From contig JACKNH010000006.1 of assembly GCA_024234975.1 (NCBI GenBank), positions 228,254 to 292,253 on the forward strand: 64,000 nucleotides of DNA, read 5' to 3'. The notes beneath the pieces are model-generated. The model was not told the DNA's origin, ran no database searches, and saw only the letters and a program-made list of their open reading frames with translations. Shown here one piece after another: positions 58,001 through 64,000 of this stretch. The DNA comes from Gammaproteobacteria bacterium (GTDB taxonomy: Bacteria > Pseudomonadota > Gammaproteobacteria > Ga0077536). The position numbers were made by a program, and so were the translations under genes. Positions within the stretch are counted from its first letter, which is position 1. Every line of letters starts with the position of its first letter.

Positions 58001-60609
58001 CCGGCACTGTTGTTGGTGGCGATGATGGCTTCGCGCAGCGAAATTTCGCCATCCGCGCCCCTGTTACCCAGCAGTGCGCTGACCGAGGTGACGTTGCCAT
58101 CGACAACATCATCGGTGGTGGTAACCACCAGGTCGAATGCCTGGTTGAATACCGGGCTGATCTCCGAGGTACTGCGGTAGACGCCGCCGCCGTTATCTCT
58201 TGTCGCCGTCGCGGTCACGGTGTTGGGCGCTGTTGCGGTGACTGAGGTCAGCGTGCGGGTGAATCGCTCGTAGCCGGCGGCGCCGGTGGTGGTCAGCGAG
58301 AATGCGCCGAGCAGGAGCTCGCCTTCACCGAACTGACTGCTGTCGATGCCGATCGGATTCTCGAATATCTCGATCCTGTAGGTACCAGCGGGGAGATCCA
58401 GATCGACAGTGATATTCAGATCGGCGCCGGCTTGCGCAAGCCCCGTGATCACGGGGAAGTTCAACCGCTCATTGGCGCCGGAGTCGAGATCCTCGGTGTC
58501 GTTGGTGGTGACGCCGCTCGGACCCAGATCAATGCCCAGCCCGACGTTGCTGTGAATGCGGTTCCCGATGATGGCGTTGCCGGTCGCCGTCGCACTGGAA
58601 ATGGCGACGCCCGCCGCGTTGTTGAACGCAATGAGGTTGCCCTCGCCGACACCGGTACCGCCGAGCAGGTTGTCGGTCGCGGTGCCATTGAGCAGGATAC
58701 CGGCGCCGTTGGCCAGGACTTCCACACCTCCCTGACCGGTGCCTATGTAATTGCCTTGAATGACCGAGCCGCTGGCCGCACCGAGGCGGATGCCGGCGAT
58801 ACTCGCGCCCGCCACGAGATTGCCGCCGCTGCCGTTCGCGCTGCCGATGATGGTATTGGCCGCACCCTGGTCAACGACGATGCCGTAATTGCCGTTGCCA
58901 ATCACCGCTGTACCGGTGTGGTCGGTGCCGATGAGGTTGCCGAGGATCTGGTTGTCATTGCTGCCGGCTTGCAGAATCTGTACCCCGGCTGTCAGGTTGC
59001 CGGAAATGAGGTTGCCTTCACCGGGCACGATGCCGCCGATCATATTGTTGCTGGCGCCACTGGTGATAACGACGCCACTGCCGGCGTTGCCCCGCGAATC
59101 GGTGCCGGTGACGTCGGTTCCGATGTGGTTGGTCCTGATCAACGTGGCATCAGCATTCTCGATGCGAATGCCATCACCAGCATTGCCGCTGATGAGATTG
59201 CCGTTGGTCGTGCCTATGACGTTGTCAGCGGGGCCGTTGCTGACTTTGATACCGTTCCCGCCATTGCCCAGTACCCCGTCGCCACTGTCGTCCAGCCCGA
59301 TGATGTTGCCTTCAATCACATTGCCGACAGCGCCAACGCCGGTGAGCGAAATGCCATTGCCACCATTGCCGGAGATGATGTTGGCATCCAGTGCGCCGGC
59401 GCCGCCGATTAAATTGCCGCCCGCGTTGTCGATGACGATGCCGTCACCGTCATTGGCGCGTGGAATCGAGCCTTGGCCGTCGGTACCGATGTAATTACCC
59501 GCCAACGTGTTGCCCGATGACAGGATACGAATGCCATTGCCATCGAAGAACTGAATGTTCAGCGAGCGAATCGTCGAGCCGTCACTGCCGATAGCCAGCA
59601 CCAGTCCGTTGGCGCCGGCGCCGGCGGCCGCCCCCCGTAACTCGATAACGGGATGGTCGGAGAAATTCGGGTCGGTGGTACCGTCGATCACCAGAGTATC
59701 GGTGATCGACGGCAGCGGGGAAGTCACGGTGATGACTGCCGTAACACCGGGCACATTGAAGATGATGGTATCGGGGCCGGGCGAATTGTTTGCCGCAGTA
59801 ATGGCTTCGCGCAGAGATATCCGGTTGTCGGCGCCCGGACCGACAATAAGCGCGGCCACCGAACTCGTCTGGCCGTCGGCGACATCACTGTTGCTATCAA
59901 CAGTGATGGTGGCCAGCGTGCCTTGCCACCGTGCCGGCGCACCGAACACGTCACTGTCGAGCGTGCCGGTTCGGACTTCCAGTTCCCAATCGCCGCCGGG
60001 CGCCGCACCGGTGAGGTCGTTGCTGGCCGCGACATCGGTCCCGGTAGCCGAAGCAAGCGCGGCGACGAATGCCGTACCTTCGGCAGTCGCGGCGACGTTG
60101 CAACCGTAAAGCAGAATGTCCGCATCGGCGTTGAACAACGAACGCCACGACGCGATCAGCGATTGGTAGCCGGCCAAGGTGGATGCGGTAAGCTGTTCGC
60201 CAGCGACCACCAGACTGCCTGCATCGCCGTGACTGAAGATGTGTACGGCATCGAGATCATGATGCCCGGACAGTGCCTCGTCCAGGGCTTGCAGGCCGCC
60301 CTCGCTATCCAGCACCACGAACGCCATCGCGGTATCCTGGTCGGCCTGCCGTTGAATGTCCGCCATCAATGTTTCAACGTCATCGATCGCAGTGTCGAAG
60401 ATCACCAGTTCGTGACGCACCGGTTCCGTGCTGACGTCGTCCGCGCTATGCACCAATGTATCTTGTGGCAGAGCAAGCAGCTCAGAGAGCAATCCGTCAC
60501 CGGAAAGCAGGATCCTCGGTTCGAGTTCCTCCATCAGCACGCGCATGGGCGCCTTCCGCGCGTTTGCGCGGCGGCACGATGCCTTGCCGAGGTTCTCAGC
60601 GCGACGCAT
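52033..60609 (-). CDS. Giant LEPR-XLL surface protein with DUF4347, beta-helix and cadherin-like repeats
   Basis: A 2858-residue protein. The N-terminus carries the LEPR-XLL motif LEPRILLSGD (29-38) in a short basic leader. DUF4347 spans about 66-230 and has H127 (HIFSHGDAG) and C170 (LLYGCNVA), resembling a caspase-like dyad. Two right-handed beta-helix modules follow (about 232-820 and 825-1150), each opening with an ISLREAI header. Residues about 1157-2630 alternate two repeat types plus one cadherin and one Big-like domain. An acidic linker, then a hydrophobic segment near 2790-2815 and a short tail end it. No RTX nonapeptides are seen. M22 (60546) is an alternative start. Its stop overlaps the kinase start. 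Confidence 0.9.
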   Translation of the reverse strand: MRRAENLGKASCRRANARKAPMRVLMEELEPRILLSGDGLLSELLALPQDTLVHSADDVSTEPVRHELVIFDTAIDDVETLMADIQRQADQDTAMAFVVLDSEGGLQALDEALSGHHDLDAVHIFSHGDAGSLVVAGEQLTASTLAGYQSLIASWRSLFNADADILLYGCNVAATAEGTAFVAALASATGTDVAASNDLTGAAPGGDWELEVRTGTLDSDVFGAPARWQGTLATITVDSNSDVADGQTSSVAALIVGPGADNRISLREAITAANNSPGPDTIIFNVPGVTAVITVTSPLPSITDTLVIDGTTDPNFSDHPVIELRGAAAGAGANGLVLAIGSDGSTIRSLNIQFFDGNGIRILSSGNTLAGNYIGTDGQGSIPRANDGDGIVIDNAGGNLIGGAGALDANIISGNGGNGISLTGVGAVGNVIEGNIIGLDDSGDGVLGNGGNGIKVSNGPADNVIGTTNGNLISGNAGDGIRIENADATLIRTNHIGTDVTGTDSRGNAGSGVVITSGASNNMIGGIVPGEGNLISGNLTAGVQILQAGSNDNQILGNLIGTDHTGTAVIGNGNYGIVVDQGAANTIIGSANGSGGNLVAGASIAGIRLGAASGSVIQGNYIGTGQGGVEVLANGAGILLNGTATDNLLGGTGVGEGNLIAFNNAAGVAISSATATGNAIIGNRIHSNVGLGIDLGPSGVTTNDTEDLDSGANERLNFPVITGLAQAGADLNITVDLDLPAGTYRIEIFENPIGIDSSQFGEGELLLGAFSLTTTGAAGYERFTRTLTSVTATAPNTVTATATRDNGGGVYRSTSEISPVFNQAFDLVVTTTDDVVDGNVTSVSALLGNRGADGEISLREAIIATNNSAGANSIMLPSGTYQLTRTGDAEDGGYTGDLDVIGDLVLEGAGAGSTQVIGDGGDRVFEILGSALTLSGVTISGGVENRGGGLYVDGTLDATDITVADNAATNRGGGIYVEDDGLLTLNRVTLTGNTAGNRGGALYTEGDTLSVTLQNVTISGNQAGAGAAIWSGATSTSVTNATIAYNTGGGIINDSGSFVLRNSILAFNTGDAFVGTFTSAGGNIDSGTSAGLTHATDQQNTDPLLGPLRLNGGQTATHALLASSPAIDAGVSAQAPSVDQRGETRIAAPDSGAYEFTNDSPPLITGINGDTLHYLEGSGAVTLDQTGDGTLSDSDPDEMADGVLTISIVSGGVSGEDVLGVRHQGTGVGQISVSGNVISYNGGAGAAAIGTFSGGSNGNPLTVNFNANATNAAASALLRNVTYNNTNNDAPLTSSRIVQFAVADGEGESVTETMTVHVMTVNDAPTLVTNAGATVAEGGNVVIGAGSLAVNDVDNTAAQISYTVVTAPVNGSLRLSGQSLTAGATFTQANINSSLLQYQHSGSETLADSFVFSVADGAGGSIGNTTFTIAVTPVNDVPVVSAIAGDVLAYLNGLGPQIIDQSANAAVSDADSADFSGGTLTVAITTGAAPAEDLLTVRDQGPGVGLISVAGSNVSFNFGAGPVVIGTASGGSGGTPLTITLNSSATATALTALVRNVSYENNDALTPTVGVRTASFSLSDGDGGTSLINSASIAVTAVGNLPPIISGISDDTLNYTEGDAASVIDGNGNALIADVNSLNFDGGHLIASIVSGGAVAEDILGIRDQGAGIGNVSLAGSDVRFDFGLGPVVIGTLTGGSNGVALTVTFNANATPAAATAVLANVTYVNTNNDDPVDSTRTVRFQVDDGDGGVSSTHDAQVTVAAVNDAPVVLVNTGVTVSEDSSVTIAQSALEVTDVDNIAHDLAYTLITAPTGGTLLLDGVALNAGGTFTQTDVESGKITYSHAGGEAPADSFVVDTADGNGGTTGNFTVSINVTPVNDAPVLTNLAGDTSIFTEGDGPVLLDVGAAAVLSDPDSPVLDGGTLTVSLVGTTDADDEVISVRDQGAGVGLVTVSGSDVRYDFGAGPVVIGTLTGGTLGAPLSIALNNNASVTAVESLIRNFTYQNLNTANPDSHTHTLRILLSDGDGATTGAVDVNLVVADVNDVPVLAANGGITVTEGAATTISNVQLSVTDVDDSAAALDFTLTTVPANGTLSLNGAALSSGAVFTQADIDNGVLTYAHSGNESVSDSFTFSVSDSAGATTGPATFTISVTPVNDAPVLAGLNGDTVNFVEDSAPVLLDIGVAASGSDVDSMDFAGGTVTVTISAGADINEDVLGIRSQADTAGNITVTGSQVAFDGGSGRVTIGTFTGGSGTPLQIALNANADSAAVSALLRNLVYSNSDTANPTAGARTIDISFSDGDGAVSNTEQVIVNVLQANDAPVITSPAVGGSAIFTIAENNAAVATYSGQDVDLPAQTLVFSIVGGADQALFSMSPNGVLAFRAASDFELPADADGNNVYQLTIALGDGAGGSVQQDLAIQVTDINELPTATDVAYTIERGGSLEVAASAMTSVVSDPDGDPLQFRILQGPQFAAAFTFNADGSFSYQHDASTHAADSFTYEVSDGRGGIASATVSIAAPDPNTPPRLAANGEVTVFEGSTSVISSAQLRVQDNESDSTGITFTVLSLPGQGVLQRDGQALTVGATFTQAEVDAGLLTYTHTPGSNITLDAVRVVATDESGAATSEFTLLLNIRFSTEEDNVLVASVDPVDEPIPAPDETVITEEQDVAQSDESLQDPVPEDAIFGDTPDDILADQTIYASDLDGSFTLIAMDRENSIRTGAASVAATAGLTNALRNSFADLGQVPQDFTSVLDEPLTALAFANDVGQLRSLLDAETAQEQGLVASSIAMSTGLSIGYVVWLIRGGVLMTSMLSSLPAWRQLDPLPVLGHVSRNDDDDDAESLHDIVQRRSSSLTSAEVD
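52720..57140 (-). repeat. Tandem cadherin-like repeat region of the giant protein
   Basis: Coding repeats of two alternating kinds. Five copies of a roughly 165-residue unit carry IGT-x-x-GG and a DGDG or DGEG turn and end VNDAP-like. Four copies of a roughly 115-residue Cadherin_3/CSPG-type unit are marked by FTQ-x-x(I/V) then Y-x-H-x-G. The order, N to C, is a-b-a-a-b-a-b-a-cadherin-Big-b. Copies differ at protein level, so the array is old rather than recently amplified. Confidence 0.8.
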
Positions 60610-60696
60610 GGGCGATAGCCAGGTAGCTCATTTCACAGGAAATTAGCGGTCCTGACAGACATCGGCTTGAACCGACTCGGGGCAGGGCTGAACGCT

Positions 60697-62811
60697 TCAG
60701 GAGAGGTGGCGGGATAGCCAGAGTGCGCGCAGGGAACGCCATACCTGCCGGATCAATGGCTCTGCTCCGTGGCTGAACCGGACCGAAACGCGCTCACCAA
60801 TGAGGGGCGGCGCGTCGGCGGCATCGGTACTGAGTTCGAATACGAAGAGGCTTTCCAGCGCTTGCGTACCTTCGGGGTCGGTGGGATCGACCAGAATGTT
60901 TCCACCGGCAAGGTGGCCGAGTGCGGCACTTGGCAGGCGGGCATCCGCTGCGGGTACTTCGCGGTCCAGCACGGCCCGGGCGGCGAGCGAGGGGCGGCTA
61001 GCGGTTCTCACCATGATTGAACGCGCCTGGTGCCGCACCAGATCGGCACGACCTTGGGGTACGACGACGCGGTAATGCGGCCGGCTCGGCCCGAGGATGT
61101 AGGCCAGCACTTCGCCTTGCGCCAGGTATCGGCCTTCAGCTGCGATTTCGCCCGCGATTATCAGGCGGCCTTCGGCTTCAGCGGTGATCGTCAATGCCTG
61201 CCGACGTCGCTGCAGATCGGCGAGTTCCGCCGCCGCACTGTCCAGCCGCTGCTGTGCGTCCTGCCGCGCGATCGGATCGCTCAAGGCGGCGAGCAGGTCC
61301 GCCTCAAGTCCACGCACTCTGGCGGTTTGCGCCTTGAGCTGTGCATCCAGCCCGGGGTCGGCCGCTTGGGCGATAACCTGGCCGGGCGACACGCGGCCAC
61401 CGTTCTCGACCAGCAGTTGGACGATTTCCATATCGGTTCCGGCGCGAACCTCGGCATTCTCCGGCACCGTGGCGACGCCTTGTACGAGTGTCGTCAGCGG
61501 CAGTGGCATCACACCGGCAAACAGCGCAATTACGGCTACCACGCCGGCGAGCACTGCCACTGCATGCGTGCGCCGTGGCGCTACGCGGGGGCTGCTGTGC
61601 AGAAATCGGAACAGCGAAACAATCGGCATTACGAGGTAGAGCGCGCCCGCCCAAATCGCCAGTACGATGCCAATGAAGAAGTAGCGATCGGAGATGTACC
61701 ACAGCAAACCCAACACAACCGTCCAGCGATAAATCGCCGCGATAAACCCGTAACACAGGAACCAGCGCCGCTCGCCCGCGGCAACGGCTGGCGATTCAGC
61801 CGCGAGACCGAGGACAAAACGTTCAGCGAGATAACGCCAATAGCGGTTGGCGCGCGGGCCCAGGTTCTGGATGCCGATGAGATCGCTGAGCACGTAATAG
61901 GCATCGTAGCGCAGCAGCGGGTTGCCGTTGACGAGCAGGGTGGAAATGCCTGCGATCAGAATGGTGTTGAACGCCAATCCCCGCAGCAATCCCGGCCCGA
62001 CGCTGGCCCAGACCCACAGCGCGATGCTGGCGATGAACAATTCAACCATGACACCGGCAGCGCCGACCAGGACCCGCTGACGGCGCTGCGCAAACAGCGA
62101 GGCGCTGGAGCAATCGACATAAGGCAGTGGCAGCAGCGCGACCAGCAGGACGCCCGCGTCGGTCACTATCCCGCCTTGCAGTCGCGTGGCCAGCGCATGG
62201 CCGAGTTCGTGCAGAAGTTTGAGTAGCGGGTAGAGCCCCAACATCACCAGCAGGTTGTCCGGAGCCAGCGCACGTTCGGCAAGATTGCTGGTAAGCATCG
62301 AATGATGCTCCACAAGCAGCACGCCACCACTGCCGCATACCACCAGCCAGAGCAGGGCTGCGAACCATGGGTTAATCCGTCTGACCAGCGGGACCAGCCA
62401 ATCGAGCAGGCTGGTTGGATTGATGAGCGGCACGCGAATGGACAACGGATTCAGCCAGCGCCTGGGCGGGGTGGGTGTCTGGCCACTGATGCCATGCCGG
62501 GGCGTCAGCAGGCTGTTACTTGCCAGCAAGTGGTAGACATGGTTGATTTCGGCCGCCGTCATACCGCCGGCCGGTTCCCCGGCCAGCCGCTCGGCAATGT
62601 CGGCAATTGAATCCACGCCGTTCAGTGCATCGCAGAAGCGGAAGGCAAAACTGGAAAACCGGAACTGGCGTGAGCTGACCGGATCCCGCACGATCACCCA
62701 GTCCTGATCACGTTGGCGTTGCCGGCTGATCAGCAGGTCGCGCCGGAACTGCGGTTTCAGGTCGGCCAGCCCGCTCGATTGCAAATCCATCTCGTCAGTG
62801 CTGTTGGCCAT
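60697..62811 (-). CDS. PqqD-like / M50 protease / HlyD fusion protein
   Basis: A 704-residue inner-membrane protein. Residues about 18-100 resemble PqqD (a peptide-binding RRE-like winged helix): WVIVRDPVSSRQFRFSSFAFRF. Then comes an M50/site-2-protease-like core, with HELGH at 201-205 and the second metal motif NGNPLLRYDAYY at 295-307 (D303), within about eight TM segments. From about 470 it has a HlyD-like periplasmic arm: one TM, lipoyl motif, coiled coil, second lipoyl half. The ATG at 62811 is one base from the upstream stop. By layout it could recognise, cut and pass on the LEPR-XLL leader. Family members are known; this role is inference. Confidence 0.85.
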   Translation of the reverse strand: MANSTDEMDLQSSGLADLKPQFRRDLLISRQRQRDQDWVIVRDPVSSRQFRFSSFAFRFCDALNGVDSIADIAERLAGEPAGGMTAAEINHVYHLLASNSLLTPRHGISGQTPTPPRRWLNPLSIRVPLINPTSLLDWLVPLVRRINPWFAALLWLVVCGSGGVLLVEHHSMLTSNLAERALAPDNLLVMLGLYPLLKLLHELGHALATRLQGGIVTDAGVLLVALLPLPYVDCSSASLFAQRRQRVLVGAAGVMVELFIASIALWVWASVGPGLLRGLAFNTILIAGISTLLVNGNPLLRYDAYYVLSDLIGIQNLGPRANRYWRYLAERFVLGLAAESPAVAAGERRWFLCYGFIAAIYRWTVVLGLLWYISDRYFFIGIVLAIWAGALYLVMPIVSLFRFLHSSPRVAPRRTHAVAVLAGVVAVIALFAGVMPLPLTTLVQGVATVPENAEVRAGTDMEIVQLLVENGGRVSPGQVIAQAADPGLDAQLKAQTARVRGLEADLLAALSDPIARQDAQQRLDSAAAELADLQRRRQALTITAEAEGRLIIAGEIAAEGRYLAQGEVLAYILGPSRPHYRVVVPQGRADLVRHQARSIMVRTASRPSLAARAVLDREVPAADARLPSAALGHLAGGNILVDPTDPEGTQALESLFVFELSTDAADAPPLIGERVSVRFSHGAEPLIRQVWRSLRALWLSRHLS

Positions 62812-62812
62812 T

Positions 62813-64000
62813 TCACCATGCCCACCAACGCATGCGCAGGTAATCCAACAGACCGTGCGTCCATATCCACCAGCGCGGGCGCTCCGCGGTCGCGACCTGG
62901 GCGATGCCGCGCATTCCCGGGCGCAATGCCGAATCCACACCGTTCAGCTGCCCTTCGACGCGGAAGGTGTTGAGATCATCGTGGATGCTGGCAACCGGCG
63001 TGATACGGGTGACCGTGAAGCCGAACCCGCGGCCGGGCATCGCGGACAAGCGCAGATCGCCTTGCTGACCCACCTCGATTTCGTCGATATCGGATTCCGC
63101 GACGTTCAACACGATCCGGTAGTCATCCTTGGGGGCAATCTTCAGCAGGACGTCACCACGCTCAACCGGCGCACCCAGTCTGTGCTGGAGTTCACCTTCG
63201 ATGATGACGCCGTTGAACGGCGCGCGCAGTTCACTGCGTGCGAGTTCGCTGTCCACCAGATCGACCCGGGCCGAGGTTTCGTCAATCTGGGCGGCGATGA
63301 CGGCGGCGCGCGCCAGGCTGCGCTCCGCCAGTAATTCCCTGTGCTGACGTACCAGTTGGTCGCGTTCGCCGACGAGCCGTTGCCGCTCCAGATCCAGTTC
63401 CCGGGTTTCCAACTTGAGCAGTGGTTGTGTGTCATCCACCGTGTCACCTGCGCTCGCGCCGACCGAACTGATAAATCCATCGCGGGGGGCAACGACCACG
63501 CGTTCAATGGCGCCTTCCAGTTCGGCGCCGGCATGGACTTCGTAGGGCGTTGTACCCAGCAACAGCCAGGCTGCCAGCGCAATGGCGGCAGGCACCGCGT
63601 ATCGCATGTGCGTGTGCGCTTGTATTTTCCGCCAGTGCGCAACAGCCGTGGCGCCAAGGCGGCCACCCGCTGAAAGGTCCGCGTTGCGCCGCAGGTTCAG
63701 CAGGTTGCCAAGTTCCGGCGCGAGCTGTTGCAGCACGGACAGTTGCCGCTGTTCGAAGGGTGCGGGCTCGGCGCGGACCAGTGTCAGTGCGCCGATGGCC
63801 TTGTCGCCAGCGAGCAGGGGCAGGGTGACGAGCGTGCGATGTCCGGGATGTTGCCGAAGGCGGTGGTGCGCCGGCGTTTGCGCCGCCGCGTCGGCATCCT
63901 GTGCGGTATCACCGGCGGCAACGATTCCGGATTCGGAACTGATTGCTTCGCGCATGGCGCTGCCGGCATCCAGCACCAGCGGGCTGCGGCGATCCAGCCG
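62813..64000 (-). CDS. GAF-HlyD membrane adaptor, N-terminus cut by window edge
   Basis: The frame is open to base 64000, showing 395 residues; the true start lies to the right. The visible N-terminal 130 residues resemble the end of a GAF domain (TLVTLPLLAGDKAIGALTLVR, then a helix). One TM follows (AVPAAIALAAWLLLG), then a HlyD adaptor with IERVVVAPRDGFISSVGASAGD, a coiled coil (LDLERQRLVGERDQLVRQHRELLAE) and ELRAPFNGVIIEGEL. It ends in an unusual Trp-rich tail (RPRWWIWTHG ... RMRWWAW). The gene ends one base before the M50 gene. A cytoplasmic GAF sensor on an exporter adaptor is uncommon. Confidence 0.82.
   Translation of the reverse strand, partial: RLDRRSPLVLDAGSAMREAISSESGIVAAGDTAQDADAAAQTPAHHRLRQHPGHRTLVTLPLLAGDKAIGALTLVRAEPAPFEQRQLSVLQQLAPELGNLLNLRRNADLSAGGRLGATAVAHWRKIQAHTHMRYAVPAAIALAAWLLLGTTPYEVHAGAELEGAIERVVVAPRDGFISSVGASAGDTVDDTQPLLKLETRELDLERQRLVGERDQLVRQHRELLAERSLARAAVIAAQIDETSARVDLVDSELARSELRAPFNGVIIEGELQHRLGAPVERGDVLLKIAPKDDYRIVLNVAESDIDEIEVGQQGDLRLSAMPGRGFGFTVTRITPVASIHDDLNTFRVEGQLNGVDSALRPGMRGIAQVATAERPRWWIWTHGLLDYLRMRWWAW

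Noticed and set aside
52033..60609. RTX/LapA-type adhesin secreted by type I
   Set aside because: No GGxGxD nonapeptides and no ABC exporter gene in view; the locus has M50 and HlyD genes instead.
57950..60618. Several plus-strand frames opposite the giant gene
   Set aside because: Their repetitive Ala/Pro/Ser/Thr or Asp/Ala/Gly composition mirrors the repeat structure of the true protein on the other strand.

Overview
The window is GC-rich DNA from a Gram-negative bacterium. RND efflux, a LpxR-type outer-membrane enzyme, periplasmic adaptors, Tat substrates, a squalene-hopene cyclase and RlmI all point to Proteobacteria, most likely Gammaproteobacteria. The many SDR, SnoaL-like, DUF6152, Spinster-type MFS and carboxylesterase genes are typical of lipid, terpene or steroid degraders (Steroidobacter/Nevskia-like), but no marker here fixes the taxonomy. 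No phage, IS element, CRISPR array or plasmid gene was found.

Layout. 1-3.7 kb: RND efflux permease (cut by the window edge) and its lipoprotein adaptor. 3.8-16.3 kb: catabolic-looking accessory genes (SDRs, SnoaL-like proteins, MFS, HAD phosphatase, hydrolase) mixed with a ClC channel/transporter, an HDOD protein and a cytochrome P460. 16.4-19.3 kb: a Tat-exported GMC dehydrogenase pair and an SDR. 19.37-21.8 kb: a tryptophan attenuator (leader peptide with tandem Trp codons, terminator) in front of a fused anthranilate synthase TrpE(G). 24-29.9 kb: a compact sucrose operon, sps-spp-fruK-ams, that makes sucrose-6-phosphate, dephosphorylates it, and recovers it through amylosucrase and fructokinase. 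30-38 kb: PutP, a lactonase-like MBL enzyme, a secreted cyclase, an intradiol dioxygenase overlapping a MetE-like gene, and a Tat carboxylesterase. 38-46.6 kb: rlmI, an HU-like gene, tRNA-Leu(UAA), shc, an SDR, a class 3 lipase, lpxR and msrA.

46.7-64 kb (minus strand) is the most striking part. It is one apparent operon running inward from the right edge: a GAF-plus-HlyD membrane protein (partial), a PqqD-like/M50-protease/HlyD fusion, a 2858-residue LEPR-XLL giant surface protein (DUF4347, two beta-helix regions, alternating cadherin-like repeats), a hybrid histidine kinase, a REC-GGDEF-EAL protein and a small HlyD-type adaptor. Gene spacing is between a 1-base overlap and about 90 bases. 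I read it as a dedicated export/processing and signalling system for one giant surface protein, with c-di-GMP turnover as its output. This is the best candidate for an undescribed system in the window.

Several gene ends carry perfect GC-rich hairpins of 9-12 bp without T tracts, which looks like a house style of termination in this genome.
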